Assembly (NCBI GenBank): GCA_036186865.1
Contig: AP025040.1
Location: 36,323,425 to 36,387,424 of the forward strand
DNA: 64,000 bases
Direction: 5' to 3'
Source: Eustoma russellianum
Taxonomy: Eukaryota > Streptophyta > Magnoliopsida > Gentianales > Gentianaceae
This document shows, piece by piece, positions 52,773 through 63,904 of this stretch (the first letter of the stretch is position 1; the number at the start of each line of letters is the position of its first letter). The notes beneath the pieces were generated by a model that was not told the DNA's origin, made no database searches, and saw only the letters and a program-made list of their open reading frames with translations. A program made the position numbers and the translations under genes.

Positions 52773-55377
52773 TGCAGTACCCCTCTTTTTATCTTTCTTT
52801 CAAGCCCAATAAGTCTTACTTAATTTGGGCCAAACCTGGAAAATACTGCAAACATGCCAAGAATCAATATTCATAAGCCCAAGCCTTTCGAACAAGTGTA
52901 AACCACAAGAACGAAGTCTCCCAACTAGTTCTGTAATTTAGCCCAGTTTTCCAGTTAAGTAGTGCTTACTTAGTTTCAGTAGTTACCCATTAAATAATAA
53001 TTTCAAGATAAATAATTTACATGGATATACTCATCTATGTCCTAAGTAATTGTGATAAAATTTCTTGAGTAATATAATAACTTTTAAGGGGTCACATACT
53101 CACTTTTCCAAAAACGGATACATGCTGATTTTGGAGTGGCCAGTTTTGCTACGAATTTTATTGTGACCAAACCGTAAGTCTTTTTCCGAAAATTCCAACT
53201 CACAGACTTAGTAAACACATAGGGCTAGCATCCTTCCAAAAATCAGCACATTTGCATATTTATAAGGTCCATTTTTGGGTCAATTAATACATCACTTAAA
53301 TTCTGTCCAGTCCAGTAATTCCAGCTTGACCAGTTTTACTAAAAATCCCATTAAGGACAAACCATAACTTCTTTTACCAAAATTCCAACTCTCATATTTA
53401 CTATACACATAGGGCTAGTGGCATGCCAAAAATTATCTTAATTGAATGCTTCTAAGATCCCTTTTCAGGTCATACAAAACGTCACATTATTCTGCCATGT
53501 TCCAGCAATTTCCATTTTTTGCCTCTTTTCTTGATAAATTGTACGGACAAAGATTATTCTTCAAGGATGACTTACTAACCTTCATATACACTTTTAACAT
53601 AAACGTTACAGGTTCTAATAAATTCCAAAGGTCATCTCCACATCACTTCACAACGATTTTGAAGGTTACACATAGCACACCTTGAGTTTGCACATTTTGT
53701 ACATAGTAAAGTCAATTCATGGCACATCTAGTTTGTGTGTCCCATACCCAAAATAACCCGTTTCACTCACATGCAAGGGCTTAAATTTCATTTCCATAAT
53801 GAACATTTTACACCTAAGTCATTGAGCATACAACTTATATGCCTCCTTTACCCCACAAGTCACAATCTTTAACAAGAACAATATTTACCCACACATTTCA
53901 TCCAACCTCCCCCTTACATGCCAAAGAAGAGAACTTTGCCACACTTATCTTAGACAAGCATCATATTCATACTCAAAAAGGGCAAATAATCCACCTTTGA
54001 AGGAATCCCATACATGCAAGCCAATTTTCTTAAGGAAACCGAAATTTTCATGCTTCAAGCTTCACATTTTCCATCTAAGATTAAAACTTAGTAACATCTA
54101 GACATTCAATCATATACTTTCACACACAAGCCAAGAATATTTATAGTGTACTTGCCTCTTCAAGCTTAACCTTTCCTTATCTTGGAAAATGAAGTGAAGT
54201 CTCCCTCCTCTTCAACATATGAACCCCACGGTTTCGGAGGAGGAAAAAACAATAGTTAGCCATTATCTTAAGTGAAAGATAAGCTAAATAGAGGCTAGAT
54301 TGGCTTACCAAGATGAAGCTTGAATGGTGTTCAAACCACTTAAGAGACTAGTACCCTTTAAGAGCTTGAAAGCTTGAACCTAGTGACCATGGGGGTCACG
54401 GTTTTTGAGCAAGAAAAAGATAGAAATGTGAGCTTCACTCCATGTAAGATACAAAAATTCTCTTAAGGAATTCAGAGTGTACTTACCTAGACCAAGTTTG
54501 AAATTGGACTTAAATCTTCTTGGTTCAAGTTGTCGTGAGCCTTGAGGGAAAAAGAGGGAAGTATCTTGCTCCTTGTGAATTCTTGAGGGAGAGTGTTCTA
54601 GAGTTTCTTGGATAGGAATTTCTTCACTAGGCTAAGTGGTTTAGCCGTTGGGGAGCAAGAGGGAAGAAGGGGTTACCTTGGCTTGGTTAGGCTAATTAGA
54701 GTTAATTAACTTAAGTTACTTTAGCTAACCAAGGTTACTTTAATGTTAACTTGGGTTACTTTATCCAACTAGAGTTACTTTAAGGCTAACTTGGGTTACT
54801 TTAACCTTGCGGTTAACATAAAGTAACCATAGTAAGATTTGAAAGGCTGCTTGGTTATTCCATTGAGGGAAATCCGGAGGGTAGGGCATTAGTAGCCATT
54901 ACCATGCTTAAGTCACTTTCCAAGTGTGTTTAATGAAAAGCTATTTAGGTAGTTGCCCCTTTTTTATTAATTATTTTCCCCTTTTTCTTGATTTAAAATG
55001 AAATTACGGAAATCTTGAATTCTTTTGGGCTAAAGGGCCGAATATTAGTGAGGTTTGGGGAAAATTGCCCCACAACTTAAAACCCCTTAATTACTATTTG
55101 GGCTTGTCTTAAGGTGGCCCTTAAGATAACCTCCTTATAATTTGAAAAAAAACCCTTTAAGGCCCTTTTTAAACCTTGTGGCCGAAATCTCTTAAGCCCT
55201 TGGGGTGAATTGGCCATGGTCCATAACTCATGCTTGAATGATTATAATATTTGCTTTATCAAAATAAAATAAAAGAAGCACTACTAAAACTTAGTAAAAT
55301 GCACTTGAAGGATGTCACTTCTTTAGTTCACTTATACAAGTCTTCATGTACAATGTAACTTTTCGTTGGGTACAACA
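52773..55377 (-). repeat. Element A 5' LTR, part right of C
   Basis: Continues A's LTR after the second AGCAG copy. 53617-55377 aligns with the 3' LTR pieces at 29707-29791 and 35828-37510; 52773-53616 has no surviving counterpart. It includes the GTTACTTTA array at 54713-54830 and ends GGGTACAACA. Confidence 0.88.
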
Positions 55378-56510
55378 TGAAGGCAGAACATCAGTGACCC
55401 ACCGGACTTCTACAGCCTTTGGAGATTCCCGAGTATAAGTGGGAGCACATTATGATGGATTTCGTCCCTGGAATTCCTAAGAATCGGAGCAAGAGTGATA
55501 ATATTTGGGTGATTGTAAGCATACTCACAAAACCGATGCACTTTCTACCTAAGTCTATTCAGGCGTTGATGGAGACGTTGGTGAATATGAACATGGATGA
55601 TATAGTGAGTTTGCATGGAGTACCAGCGAGCTTAGTTTGTGACTGAGATCCATGGTTCACTTCGTGATTCTAAACAGCGTTTCAGCATGCTACGGGAACT
55701 GAGATTTGGATAAGTACAGTATTTCACCCGCAGACTGATAGGTAAACTAAGAGGACCATGCAGATACTCGAGGATATGCTATGTGGTAGCTGGGTTACGT
55801 CAGTGAAGTTGATGAAGTATTCGTATAATAACAGTTACCACAGCTCGATTGCAATGGCACCGTTTGAGGCATTGTATGGGCGGAAGTGTTGATCACCCTT
55901 GTATTGGGACGAGGACAGAGAAAGGGCGATCAACGGGGCAGAATTAGTGGAACAGACGAGAGACAAAGTTCGGTCGATACGCAAGAGGCTGAAGGCAGCC
56001 CAGGACCACAGTAAAAGCTGGGCACATTTGAGGCGTCGATCTATTGAGTTCGAAGCTGGCGAGAAGGTGTATTTGAGGGTCTCTCCCATGAAAGGGTGAT
56101 GCGTTACGAGGTTAAGGGAAAGTTGACCCCTCGTTTCATCGACTCGTACGAGATTCTTGAGAGGATTGGACCCGTTGCATATCGACTAGCCTTGCCTCCA
56201 TCTTTATCGCGGATGCACGACGTGTTCCATGTATCACAGCTGCGTAGATACATACATGACCCGAGTCATGTCTAAGAGAATCAACCGTTGATGATTCGAG
56301 ATGATGCGATGTATGACGAGGTTCTGGTGCGTATTCTAGATCGGAAAGAACAGGTGTTGCAGAATCTGTCGATCCCATTCATGAAGGTACAGTGGAGCAA
56401 TCATTTCGAGCGAGAATCTACGTGGGAGCCAAAGCAGTAGATGAGGGAGGAACATCCTTGACTTTTCCATTAAGGTACGTAAGTCTCGAGGACAAAACTT
56501 TTTATACAGA
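55378..56510 (+). pseudogene. Element G pol 3' end: integrase and chromodomain remnant, Tekay-like
   Basis: Plus-strand integrase fragments: GLLQPLEIPEYKWEHIMMDF (first catalytic Asp region) in 55419-55646, ending in a premature stop; then FHPQTDR and YNNSYHSSIAMAPFEALYGR with stops; 55899-56099 (AINGAELVEQTRDKVRSIRK, EFEAGEKVYLRVSPMKG); then RFIDSYEILERIGPVAYRLA, MHDVFHVSQLRRYIHDPSHV and a chromodomain-like end (LDRKEQVLQNLSIPFMKVQW, ERESTWEPK) to about 56440. It begins abruptly inside the KAEHQ region where A is inserted. The 5' part of G is not in the window. Many stops; inactive. Confidence 0.85.
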
Positions 56511-56522
56511 TGGGGGAGGGAA
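56511..56522 (+). other. G polypurine tract
   Basis: TGGGGGAGGGAA immediately before the LTR start TGTTACACCCCG at 56523. Confidence 0.85.
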
Positions 56523-57816
56523 TGTTACACCCCGACTCCTGTTATGCGCATAAAATTTTTAAATCGTTGTATCGTGCTAGGTATTACATGTATTATGTGT
56601 GTATGTCCTAAATAAATTTGAAACCTTGCCTAATTGACATAATAAGCATAGGAATACTTAAATAGGATTATAAAATAAGACACAAAATTTATTTTCCATT
56701 TAAATAAAGAAAAAGGAAAGTAGGACATGGAAAATAAGATGGATAAAATTTTTGTCCTATTATACCCACCAAACAACCCCTTGGCCTCCCCACCCTACTA
56801 TGCCCAAGCGAAAGAATATTTTATATTTCTTTTTCCACTATTGTTAGTTTTCTTAAACAATTTTTGAAAAATTACAAGTATACAACCCCTACCCACTTTC
56901 TTTCAACAAGTCTTCATATTCTTCCAACACAACCCCATTTTCTTCCATTTTCCTTCTTTGGCCGCCTCCCATGCAAGACAAGAGAAGAACTTCCCTCCCT
57001 TTTACTCCACCCCTTATTCTTTTCTTACACACCATTTCTCTCCACCACTTATTTTTCATGCAATCCTTCTCTCCCATAATCTCATTTTCTTCCTCCTATA
57101 AGACATGATGATGACGATTCCCCACACACTACCTCTTCTTTTTTTCCATGCCATTTCTTCTCCCAATTATTTTTCATGCAACACTTACAACATTTATCAT
57201 TTCTTCCTCCCAAATTCAAGACATGACGAAAAATTCATCCACTTTCCCTCTAAACTGATAACCTCGGCCGACCCAAGAATAAGGGAAGAAAACATTTCAT
57301 TTCATCCCACTACCTTCATTTCATTCTTCCAACAAACAAAACCTCTCTCCACTCCAAAGCAACTCCAAGGAAACTTCATCCTCTCTCTCTCAAGCCTTCT
57401 TAAAGTCTTCTTTTTTCCCTACATCCTCTCCCAACCCGTGGCCCTTCTAAGGAAGAAAGAAGAAAATTCTTCACGCTTAAGTGAGAGAAAGAACCTTTAA
57501 GTGTAGGAATGTCTAAGGTAAGGACCTACAACCTCCATTCTAGTCCTCTTTTCCTTCATCCATCTCTGAAAATGCTCAGCGATTTCTTCATCTTGGCACC
57601 TAGGCCGAGAGTAATGCCAAAGAGGAAGATGAAGTTTCTAGGTTCAAGTGGTAGGAAATTTCAAGGATTTCAAAGGTGAGATTTTATTAAGGTTGATGAT
57701 AAATCATTTTTAAGCATTTATCCTTCAAATGACCCATTTTTTCTCCTATTTTGGCCTTTAGGCCGTGAGTCATCCAAGAAAAGGGAAAAGAAGAAATATT
57801 GTCCCATTTAAGGCTT
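56523..57816 (+). repeat. Element G 3' LTR, part left of F
   Basis: Starts TGTTACACCCCGACTCC after the polypurine tract. Pyrimidine-rich on the plus strand (56860-57430), giving spurious ORFs at 56864-57079 and 57105-57500. It ends GGCTT (57812-57816), the target site of F; the LTR probably continues at 63905. Its true end is not seen. Confidence 0.7.
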
Positions 57817-59043
57817 TGATGAGCCAAATGAAGGCTAGAAAAACGTTCCAAGGACTTTGTCTCCTACTCCAAACTGATTTGAACCACAGCTATGGCAAAG
57901 AACATCACAATGACACCCCTTGAACTGTAACCGTTTGTTCTTGGCTCAATTTATGCCAACACCTCTTCCTCTTTGCATTCCAACACATATAAAACCTCAT
58001 TGAGACCCTAAGATGCTGTAAACCAAAAATGAAGTAAAATACTAACAAGTTCTAGGCTATGAACTTGAAAGAAACCGTTAAGTGGTCTTAAACTTCAACT
58101 AGAAAAGTTGAGAATTCCTTAAAGGAAATTTTGATTGAAATATGTTTGAATTGTGGTTCTCTTTACATTCAGCTTCCTATTCTACTTATAGCCAACGAAA
58201 TTTACAAGGGTACAAGTTTTAAAGTACAAAGTACAAGACTAAAAAGTAACATGCTTGCTTGGTAACTTGTTTGAACAATTTTGGTTCCAAGAAAGCTGGT
58301 TTGCTTTGCCGTGCATTCTTGCTTGTTTCAGCCACATTTCTAGATCAATTTTGATTGGATAATACTTTGAGCAACTTGGTTTGAAATGCCTTTGATTGGT
58401 TGCAATTTTGACTTTGAATCTTCAAACCACACTTGCGTGGTCTAGCCTTCAAACAACCTCAATTTGATTGGATCAATTGTTGTGCAGCTTGCTTGCTTGT
58501 CTCTAAGTTGATTTTGATTGGTTTGAACATTTGCAAGACTTCTTCCTATTGGTTAAAGCTTTGAGCAGCTTGTCTTGATCAATGTTTGCGTGGAGAACAA
58601 TGTCTTGAATTTGACATGAGTGCTTGTCACCTCCTTGCTTGTAAGCTACTTGCTTGTCACCTCCTTGCTTGAACAAAAATTCAGATTCTAATTGCATTTT
58701 CAAGCTAAGTACGTGTATCTGAAAGACAAGGCAATAATACAACACAAACTATCCTAAAACAAGGTTAACCAACAAACAATATTAAAAAGAACAACTAAAG
58801 ATATGTACAACATGCTTCTTCAATGTAAAGCTCTCTTTGACCTATCTTCAAAGACACCAAGCAACAAACACAAGATACACAACATATATGACATGTCCTA
58901 AGGGTTAGTTAAGACTATAAGACATAAGAAGTAGCACTAGTGTGTCTGGAGTTAACAGTGATATGCCATGTCTTACAGAACTAACATGTGACAATAAATG
59001 ATACATGAAAATATGTTACGTTGACCCCATCGTGGGCTCATCA
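57817..59043 (-). repeat. 3' LTR of F
   Basis: 1227 bp. Minus strand begins TGATGAGCCCACGATGGGG. The first ~230 bp have no match in B; the rest matches the B LTR closely (for example CATAGCCTAGAACTTGTTAG and TTGGCATAAATTGAGCCAAG). It contains duplicated AAGCAAG(G)GAGGTGACAAGC units near 58620-58670. Confidence 0.93.
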
Positions 59044-59056
59044 TTCCCTCCCTCTT
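59044..59056 (-). other. F polypurine tract
   Basis: Minus strand AAGAGGGAGGGAA adjoining the LTR start TGATGAGC. Confidence 0.9.
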
Positions 59057-59229
59057 GAAAATGATTCGTCCTCGAATCTCAACATGAAGAGAATAAGGGA
59101 TAGGGATTAATTGGGTAGTCGTAATGTCTTGCTAGAGACCAATTACGACTTGTTGGTTTAACAGAGATTTAATCAACTGCCAATTAATATGGGCCTATCG
59201 GGTCACACACAAGAATGCGTATGGCTGAG

Positions 59230-59355
59230 ATTAATAATATTAATGATATTAATATTGGATATTAATTATTATTATTATTATTATCGTTTTAATATTAATA
59301 ATATTAATATTGGATATTTATTATTATTATTATTAATATTATTATTATTATTTTT
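59230..59355. repeat. ATT-rich microsatellite with ~72-bp imperfect duplication
   Basis: Runs of (TTA)n and TTAATATT words. The block from TTAATAATATTAATGATATT to the first (ATT)n run is repeated imperfectly about 72 bp later. It lies in F's 3' UTR, between the ORF stop and the polypurine tract. Confidence 0.85.
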
Positions 59356-59476
59356 GTTTTAGTGGTTATATGTATATATATATGCTGTCGGATAATAATG
59401 AGAGAATCCATGGTGCATCCTTATCTTTGAAGAAAGAATAAGGTGTGTACACGCTTTCTTAAATGTTTAGGATGTA

Positions 59477-60715
59477 TTAACAATATGATAACAAAAATTT
59501 TAGAACACATACATCTAACAGATAAAACAACATCCAAAAAGCATATTGCAACATGTTAACACTAAATGTACAAATCTTACAGACATGTGCAATATTTAGA
59601 CAAGATGTATCAATTGAGATGACAACAGGCAGACATTCAACAAGATGAGATGAAATAGATATTTCAGAAATAGAATCTTCATCTATACTAAATATGTCAT
59701 TCAATTCATTAACTAGTTCATCCAAGGATTTATGTTCATTTGTAGCTGAATCTATTTCAATAATGACATCATGATCAAGCTCTACATCAAGTAGACAATC
59801 TAGTTCAGCTAACATCAAATCATAAGAATCTAGTTTATCAATGTCATTCTCAACAGAATTACTTACATCAATGTCATCAATGAAATGTACAGGATGTAAT
59901 TCAGATTGTAACCCAGAAACAAGCATCTCAGCAGAATGCAGATCATGCACAGGGATTTCATTTATATGCATGTCACAATGTAAATCATTTTCAGACAAAG
60001 TGTTATCACAATTAACATCATCTATAAGCAAACGACTAACACTTTGGAAATCACCAACAGATTCAAGTGAAGGGTCTTCTTCAGACAGTACACAAGGTTG
60101 AACATGCAATTCAGATAAAGGAGTTCCAGTTTCAGGCATGTTGGGGCTAATTTCATACAAACCATCATTCACAGAAATGTCAGATTGCAAGTCTTTGTTC
60201 TTTTCAGATTCTATCAATACTTGCACCATGTCTCTAAGTTGAAGCAATGCATTTTCAATATTATCCATAGTCTGACTCAAATTGCTTAACTTAACTGGAT
60301 TTGGTTTGTCATTTTCAGAATCACAAGAGTTTAGTTCATGCCCATAGTTTTGATTAACTTGCCATGGGATTAGGTTTGATTGAACAATCTTTGCCTTTTT
60401 ATACATGTCATAAAGTGATGAGAATTTTTCAGACAACATGCAATCAGCGATCTCTTTATCTAATCCAGCAAAGAACCTAATCATGCTTAATTCCTCATGT
60501 TCTTCAACATAAGCATAGTACAAATCATCAAGCATTTCATTGTAATATGCACTAACGTCTTTATTGCACTGAGAAAGAGTATGATATCTAGGAATTTTAC
60601 ATTCCCAATATCCAACCCATAAACCATTCGTACGACCAAAGGAGTTCATACGTTTTTCCAGTTCATCATAGTCTCTCCTATGGCATTCAACTCCCCAAAT
60701 GGTTTTTAGAATCAT
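59477..60715 (-). CDS. F gag-like protein with acidic tail (412 codons)
   Basis: Minus strand, uninterrupted. Residues ~1-110 match the second half of the CRM-type gag domain of C: CNKDVSAYYNEMLDDLYYAY, EELSMIRFFAGLDKEIADCM and YDMYKKAKIVQSNL parallel KSVDEYFKELESLLIK, TMARFLGGLNKEIGFQL and SMVHKAEKIERQL. Residues ~145-180 (MDNIENALLQLRDMVQVLIE) look like a short coiled coil. Residues ~180-380 are rich in Asp, Glu, Ser and Leu with repeated DLH/ELH and DID-type words. The last ~28 residues are hydrophobic (FWMLFYLLDVCVLKFLLSYC). No zinc knuckle or protease. I propose a particle protein co-assembling with an autonomous partner's gag; that is inference. The start is the only upstream Met. A decayed relative is at 10860-11760. 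Confidence 0.8.
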   Translation of the reverse strand: MILKTIWGVECHRRDYDELEKRMNSFGRTNGLWVGYWECKIPRYHTLSQCNKDVSAYYNEMLDDLYYAYVEEHEELSMIRFFAGLDKEIADCMLSEKFSSLYDMYKKAKIVQSNLIPWQVNQNYGHELNSCDSENDKPNPVKLSNLSQTMDNIENALLQLRDMVQVLIESEKNKDLQSDISVNDGLYEISPNMPETGTPLSELHVQPCVLSEEDPSLESVGDFQSVSRLLIDDVNCDNTLSENDLHCDMHINEIPVHDLHSAEMLVSGLQSELHPVHFIDDIDVSNSVENDIDKLDSYDLMLAELDCLLDVELDHDVIIEIDSATNEHKSLDELVNELNDIFSIDEDSISEISISSHLVECLPVVISIDTSCLNIAHVCKICTFSVNMLQYAFWMLFYLLDVCVLKFLLSYC

Positions 60716-62660
60716 GTTTAATCAAAACAATCAACCAAGATGGTAAAACAATGAGATAAATAAGTCAGAATACAAGCAAGTAAGATCAAACTATAACTTA
60801 AACAAAATGTAAATTTATACTTCAAATTGACAATTGAATAAACAACAATTTTGGACTATCTCAGATTCAAAGAAAAATAGAAGTCAAGTGATGTTTTTGG
60901 CTGAATCAAAGAAAGCTATGGTTTGTACAGAACAATCCTTTAACTTACTTTAAACTTTACTGCACATTCAATTGTAAATAAAGTGAAAGACAGTACATAC
61001 ACACAAGTGTTCAACAAGGGTTTGTTCGAGGAAACTTTTACAACAGTCAACACTTTTGGTGTAGGTATTTGCTTTTGGTTTTGCACAATTCACCTTTTGT
61101 GAACTTTGGATGGCTATATCTCACTTCTTGTGCAAATCACTCATACGTCTTGTCTCTTGCTTTTTGACGTTAAAAATGACTTTTCTCTCAGTTTCTTTCA
61201 CAAACAAGCCTAATTATTTTCCTTTGGATTGGCTTTGTCTGTTTTGTGAGTCTACTGTCACTTGCCTTTATGAGACATTGCTCACGGCTTCTTTTTCTTT
61301 GGTTTTACTTGCACAAGTTTTGGTGTGGCTTTTGTGAAACGTTCTTTGAACAACACGGAAGAACACTAATGATATGAAAACTGTTTCACAAATTTAACAA
61401 CCAAATATAGATGAAAGTTCAATGCAAGTTGAAGAAGTGTAAAGACAACAAGATGATAACAGGGTCGGCAATTTAACAGTGTAGGGATAAATATAGACAA
61501 AGTGATCCTAAGTAAGAACTTAAGTCCAATAAAGTCTTTAAACAATTGAATCAATCCCAAGTAAAGATAAACGTAAAGCCAACGTTAAAATCTGAAATCA
61601 AATCTTGTTTCTTAAAAATTTACTTCACTTTTACCAAATCTCAAGTCAATAATGTTTCAATTAAAAGATTCAATCAAGTTTGTACCAAACAATGACTTAA
61701 GGTGTAACGGGGGTGGTGAAATCAAATTCAACAAGTTTAAACAAATAGCATTCAAAGATTTAATCAAGTTTAAACTAAATTGTTTCGGTTTTTTTTTGAT
61801 GCAAATGATCTAACTAATCTTAAGATAGCTAAAAGCAACTTAGTTGTTTCTAAATGCAATTTATAAGGGCTGATTACTATAACACTAATGGAAATCAGTT
61901 TTGATGCAAACTAACTAACTTGTTTTGTTTTGTTTTTAAATTATCTATTCTACTTGTTTTTGTGTTGGTTTTCGTTTGTATGATGCAATCAGTTTCTAAG
62001 CTAGATGATACTAGGTGCAAGTGTTTATGTATTCAACACAACAAACGTGTATCAACTAGAGACTAGGCAGCATACATAGCTAACTAAAACTACCCTTTTT
62101 TGTTCTTAGTTTTTGGATTTGCTTGTGCTAAACTAAACAACCAACTAAACCTTTTAACTATGTTGTAAACTAGTCTAACCAAGCTAAATAAGGCAGCAAC
62201 TACAACGCCTAAACAGTTTGCACTCAACTACTAAAAACAGAATTTAATGACTTGATTACAAACTAAACTACCAACTAATCTATTTTTGTGTTCAAAGTTT
62301 TCTGTTTTAAGGACTCAACTAAACTACCATTTAAACTTCTAGATTAGGACCTAATGAACATTGTCTAAGCTAGATTGAACAAGAACAACAAGTCACACAC
62401 GGTTTTAATCTAGACTACACAAACAGATTCTAACACACTTAAGTCTAGTCTAAGTTCTTTTTGTGATGGTTTTTGGTTTTGCTACTTAAAACTAATTTAC
62501 CAAACTATTGTAAACTATCTAATAAAAACTTTAAAACATCAACTAACTACCTTAACTAACAGATTCTAAATGGACATAAAATCAGTTCACTATACGGTTT
62601 GGGCAGCAACATTCATATGCAAGTTTAAACAATGTAAACATGAATAGAAGACTAACCAAC
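60716..62660 (-). other. F 5' leader, non-coding
   Basis: About 1.9 kb of AT-rich DNA between primer site and ORF. The part 61800-62600 is full of AACTAA/CTAAACTA-like words on the plus strand. No second ORF or recognisable pol remnant. The ORFs at 61110-61337 plus and 61366-61560 minus show no domain. Confidence 0.7.
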
Positions 62661-62672
62661 GCTCTGATACCA
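62661..62672 (-). other. F primer-binding site
   Basis: Minus strand TGGTATCAGAGC, exact initiator tRNA-Met type, two bases from the 5' LTR. Confidence 0.93.
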
Positions 62673-62674
62673 AT

Positions 62675-63899
62675 TGATGAGCCAAATGAAGGCTAGAAAA
62701 ACGTTCCAAGGACTTTGTCTCCTACTTCAAACTGATTTGAACCACAGCTATGGCAAAGAACATCACAATGACACCCCTTGAACTGTAACCGTTTGTTCTT
62801 GGCTAAATTTATGCCAACACCTCTTCCTCTTTGGCATTCCAACACATCTAAAACCTCATTGAGACCCTAGATGCTGTAAACCAAAAATGAAGTAAAATAC
62901 TAACAAGTTCTAGGCTATGAACTTGAAAGAAACCGTTAAGTGGTCTTAAACTCAACTAGAAAAGTTGAGAATTCCTTAAAGGAAATTTTGATTGAAATAT
63001 GTTTGAATTGTGGTTCTCTTTACATTCAGCTTCTTATTCTACTTATAGCCAACAAAATTTACAAGGGTACAAGTTTTAAAGTACAAAGTACAAGACTAAA
63101 AAGTAACATGCTTGCTTGGTAACTTGTTTGAACAATTTTGGTTCCAAGAAAGCTGGTTTGCTTTGCCGTGCATTCTTGCTTGTTTCAGCCACATTTCTAG
63201 ATCAATTTTGATTGGATAATACTTTGAGCAACTTGGTTTGAAATGCCTTTGATTGGTTGCAAGTTTGACTTTGAATCTTCAAACCACACTTGCGTGGTCT
63301 AGCCTTCAAACAACCTCAATTTGATTGGATCAATTGTTGTGCAGCTTGCTTGCTTGTCTCTAAGTTGATTTTGATTGGTTTGAACATTTGCAAGACTTCT
63401 TCCTATTGGTTAAAGCTTTGAGCAGCTTGTCTTGATCAATGTTTGCGTGGAGAACAATGTCTTGAATTTGACATGAGTGCTTGTCACCTCCTTGCTTGTA
63501 AGCTACTTGCTTGTCACCCCCTTGCTTGACAAAAATTCAGATTCTAATTGCATTTTCAAGCTAAGTACGTGTATCTGAAAGACAAGGCAATAATACAACA
63601 CAAACTATCCTAAAACAAGGTTAACCAACCAACAATATTAAAAAGAACAACTAAAGATATGTACAACATGCTTCTTCAATGTAAAGCTCTCTTTGACCTA
63701 TCTTCAAAGACACCAAGCAACAAACACAAGATACACAACATATATGACATGTCCTAAGGGTTAATTAAGACTATAAGACATAAGAAGTAGCACTAGTGTG
63801 TGCGGAGTTAACAGTGATATGCCATGTCTTACAGAACTAATATGTGACAATAAATGATACATGAAAATATGTTGCGTTGACCCCATCGTGTGCTCATCA
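62675..63899 (-). repeat. 5' LTR of F
   Basis: 1225 bp, about 98-99% identical to 57817-59043 by eye. A TATA-like GGCTATAAGTAG on minus at about 63039-63050 is in the same relative place as in B's LTRs. Confidence 0.93.
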
Positions 63900-63904
63900 G
63901 GCTT

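Larger units (their letters stand above)
29707..55377 (-). mobile_element. Element A: Tekay/Del-type chromovirus, decayed, hosting B and C
   Basis: A minus-strand Ty3/gypsy element. Internal region 37511-42659: gag, protease, RT, RNase H, integrase, chromodomain. The right (5') LTR is 42660-44004 plus 52773-55377, split by C. The left (3') LTR survives as 29707-29791 plus 35828-37510, split by B and truncated at 29707. LTR ends on minus are TGTTGTACCC and GGGGCGCTACA. It is inserted in integrase-coding sequence of G (TGAAG directly follows at 55378). The chromodomain and DVFHVSQLRRY-type integrase C-terminus support Tekay/Del. Stops and frameshifts affect every domain. Confidence 0.85.
57817..63899 (-). 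mobile_element. Element F: non-autonomous CRM-related retrotransposon with gag-only ORF
   Basis: Complete element: left (3') LTR 57817-59043, right (5') LTR 62675-63899, termini TGATGAGC and GCTCATCA as in B, target duplication GGCTT at 57812-57816 and 63900-63904. Exact primer site and a polypurine tract are present. The LTRs differ at about 17 places by eye (~1.4%). The only substantial ORF is 59477-60715; no protease, RT or integrase sequence exists. Most of the LTR is shared with B, but the B segment encoding the pol tail is replaced. It resembles TR-GAG or noaCRM-type elements that move using a partner's enzymes. Confidence 0.92.

Noticed and set aside
57105..57500. 131-codon plus ORF
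   Set aside because: Product of a pyrimidine-rich stretch in the G LTR; Ser/Phe/Leu/Pro-rich without motifs.
59841..60101. 86-codon plus ORF opposite the F ORF
   Set aside because: Antisense shadow of the acidic tail.
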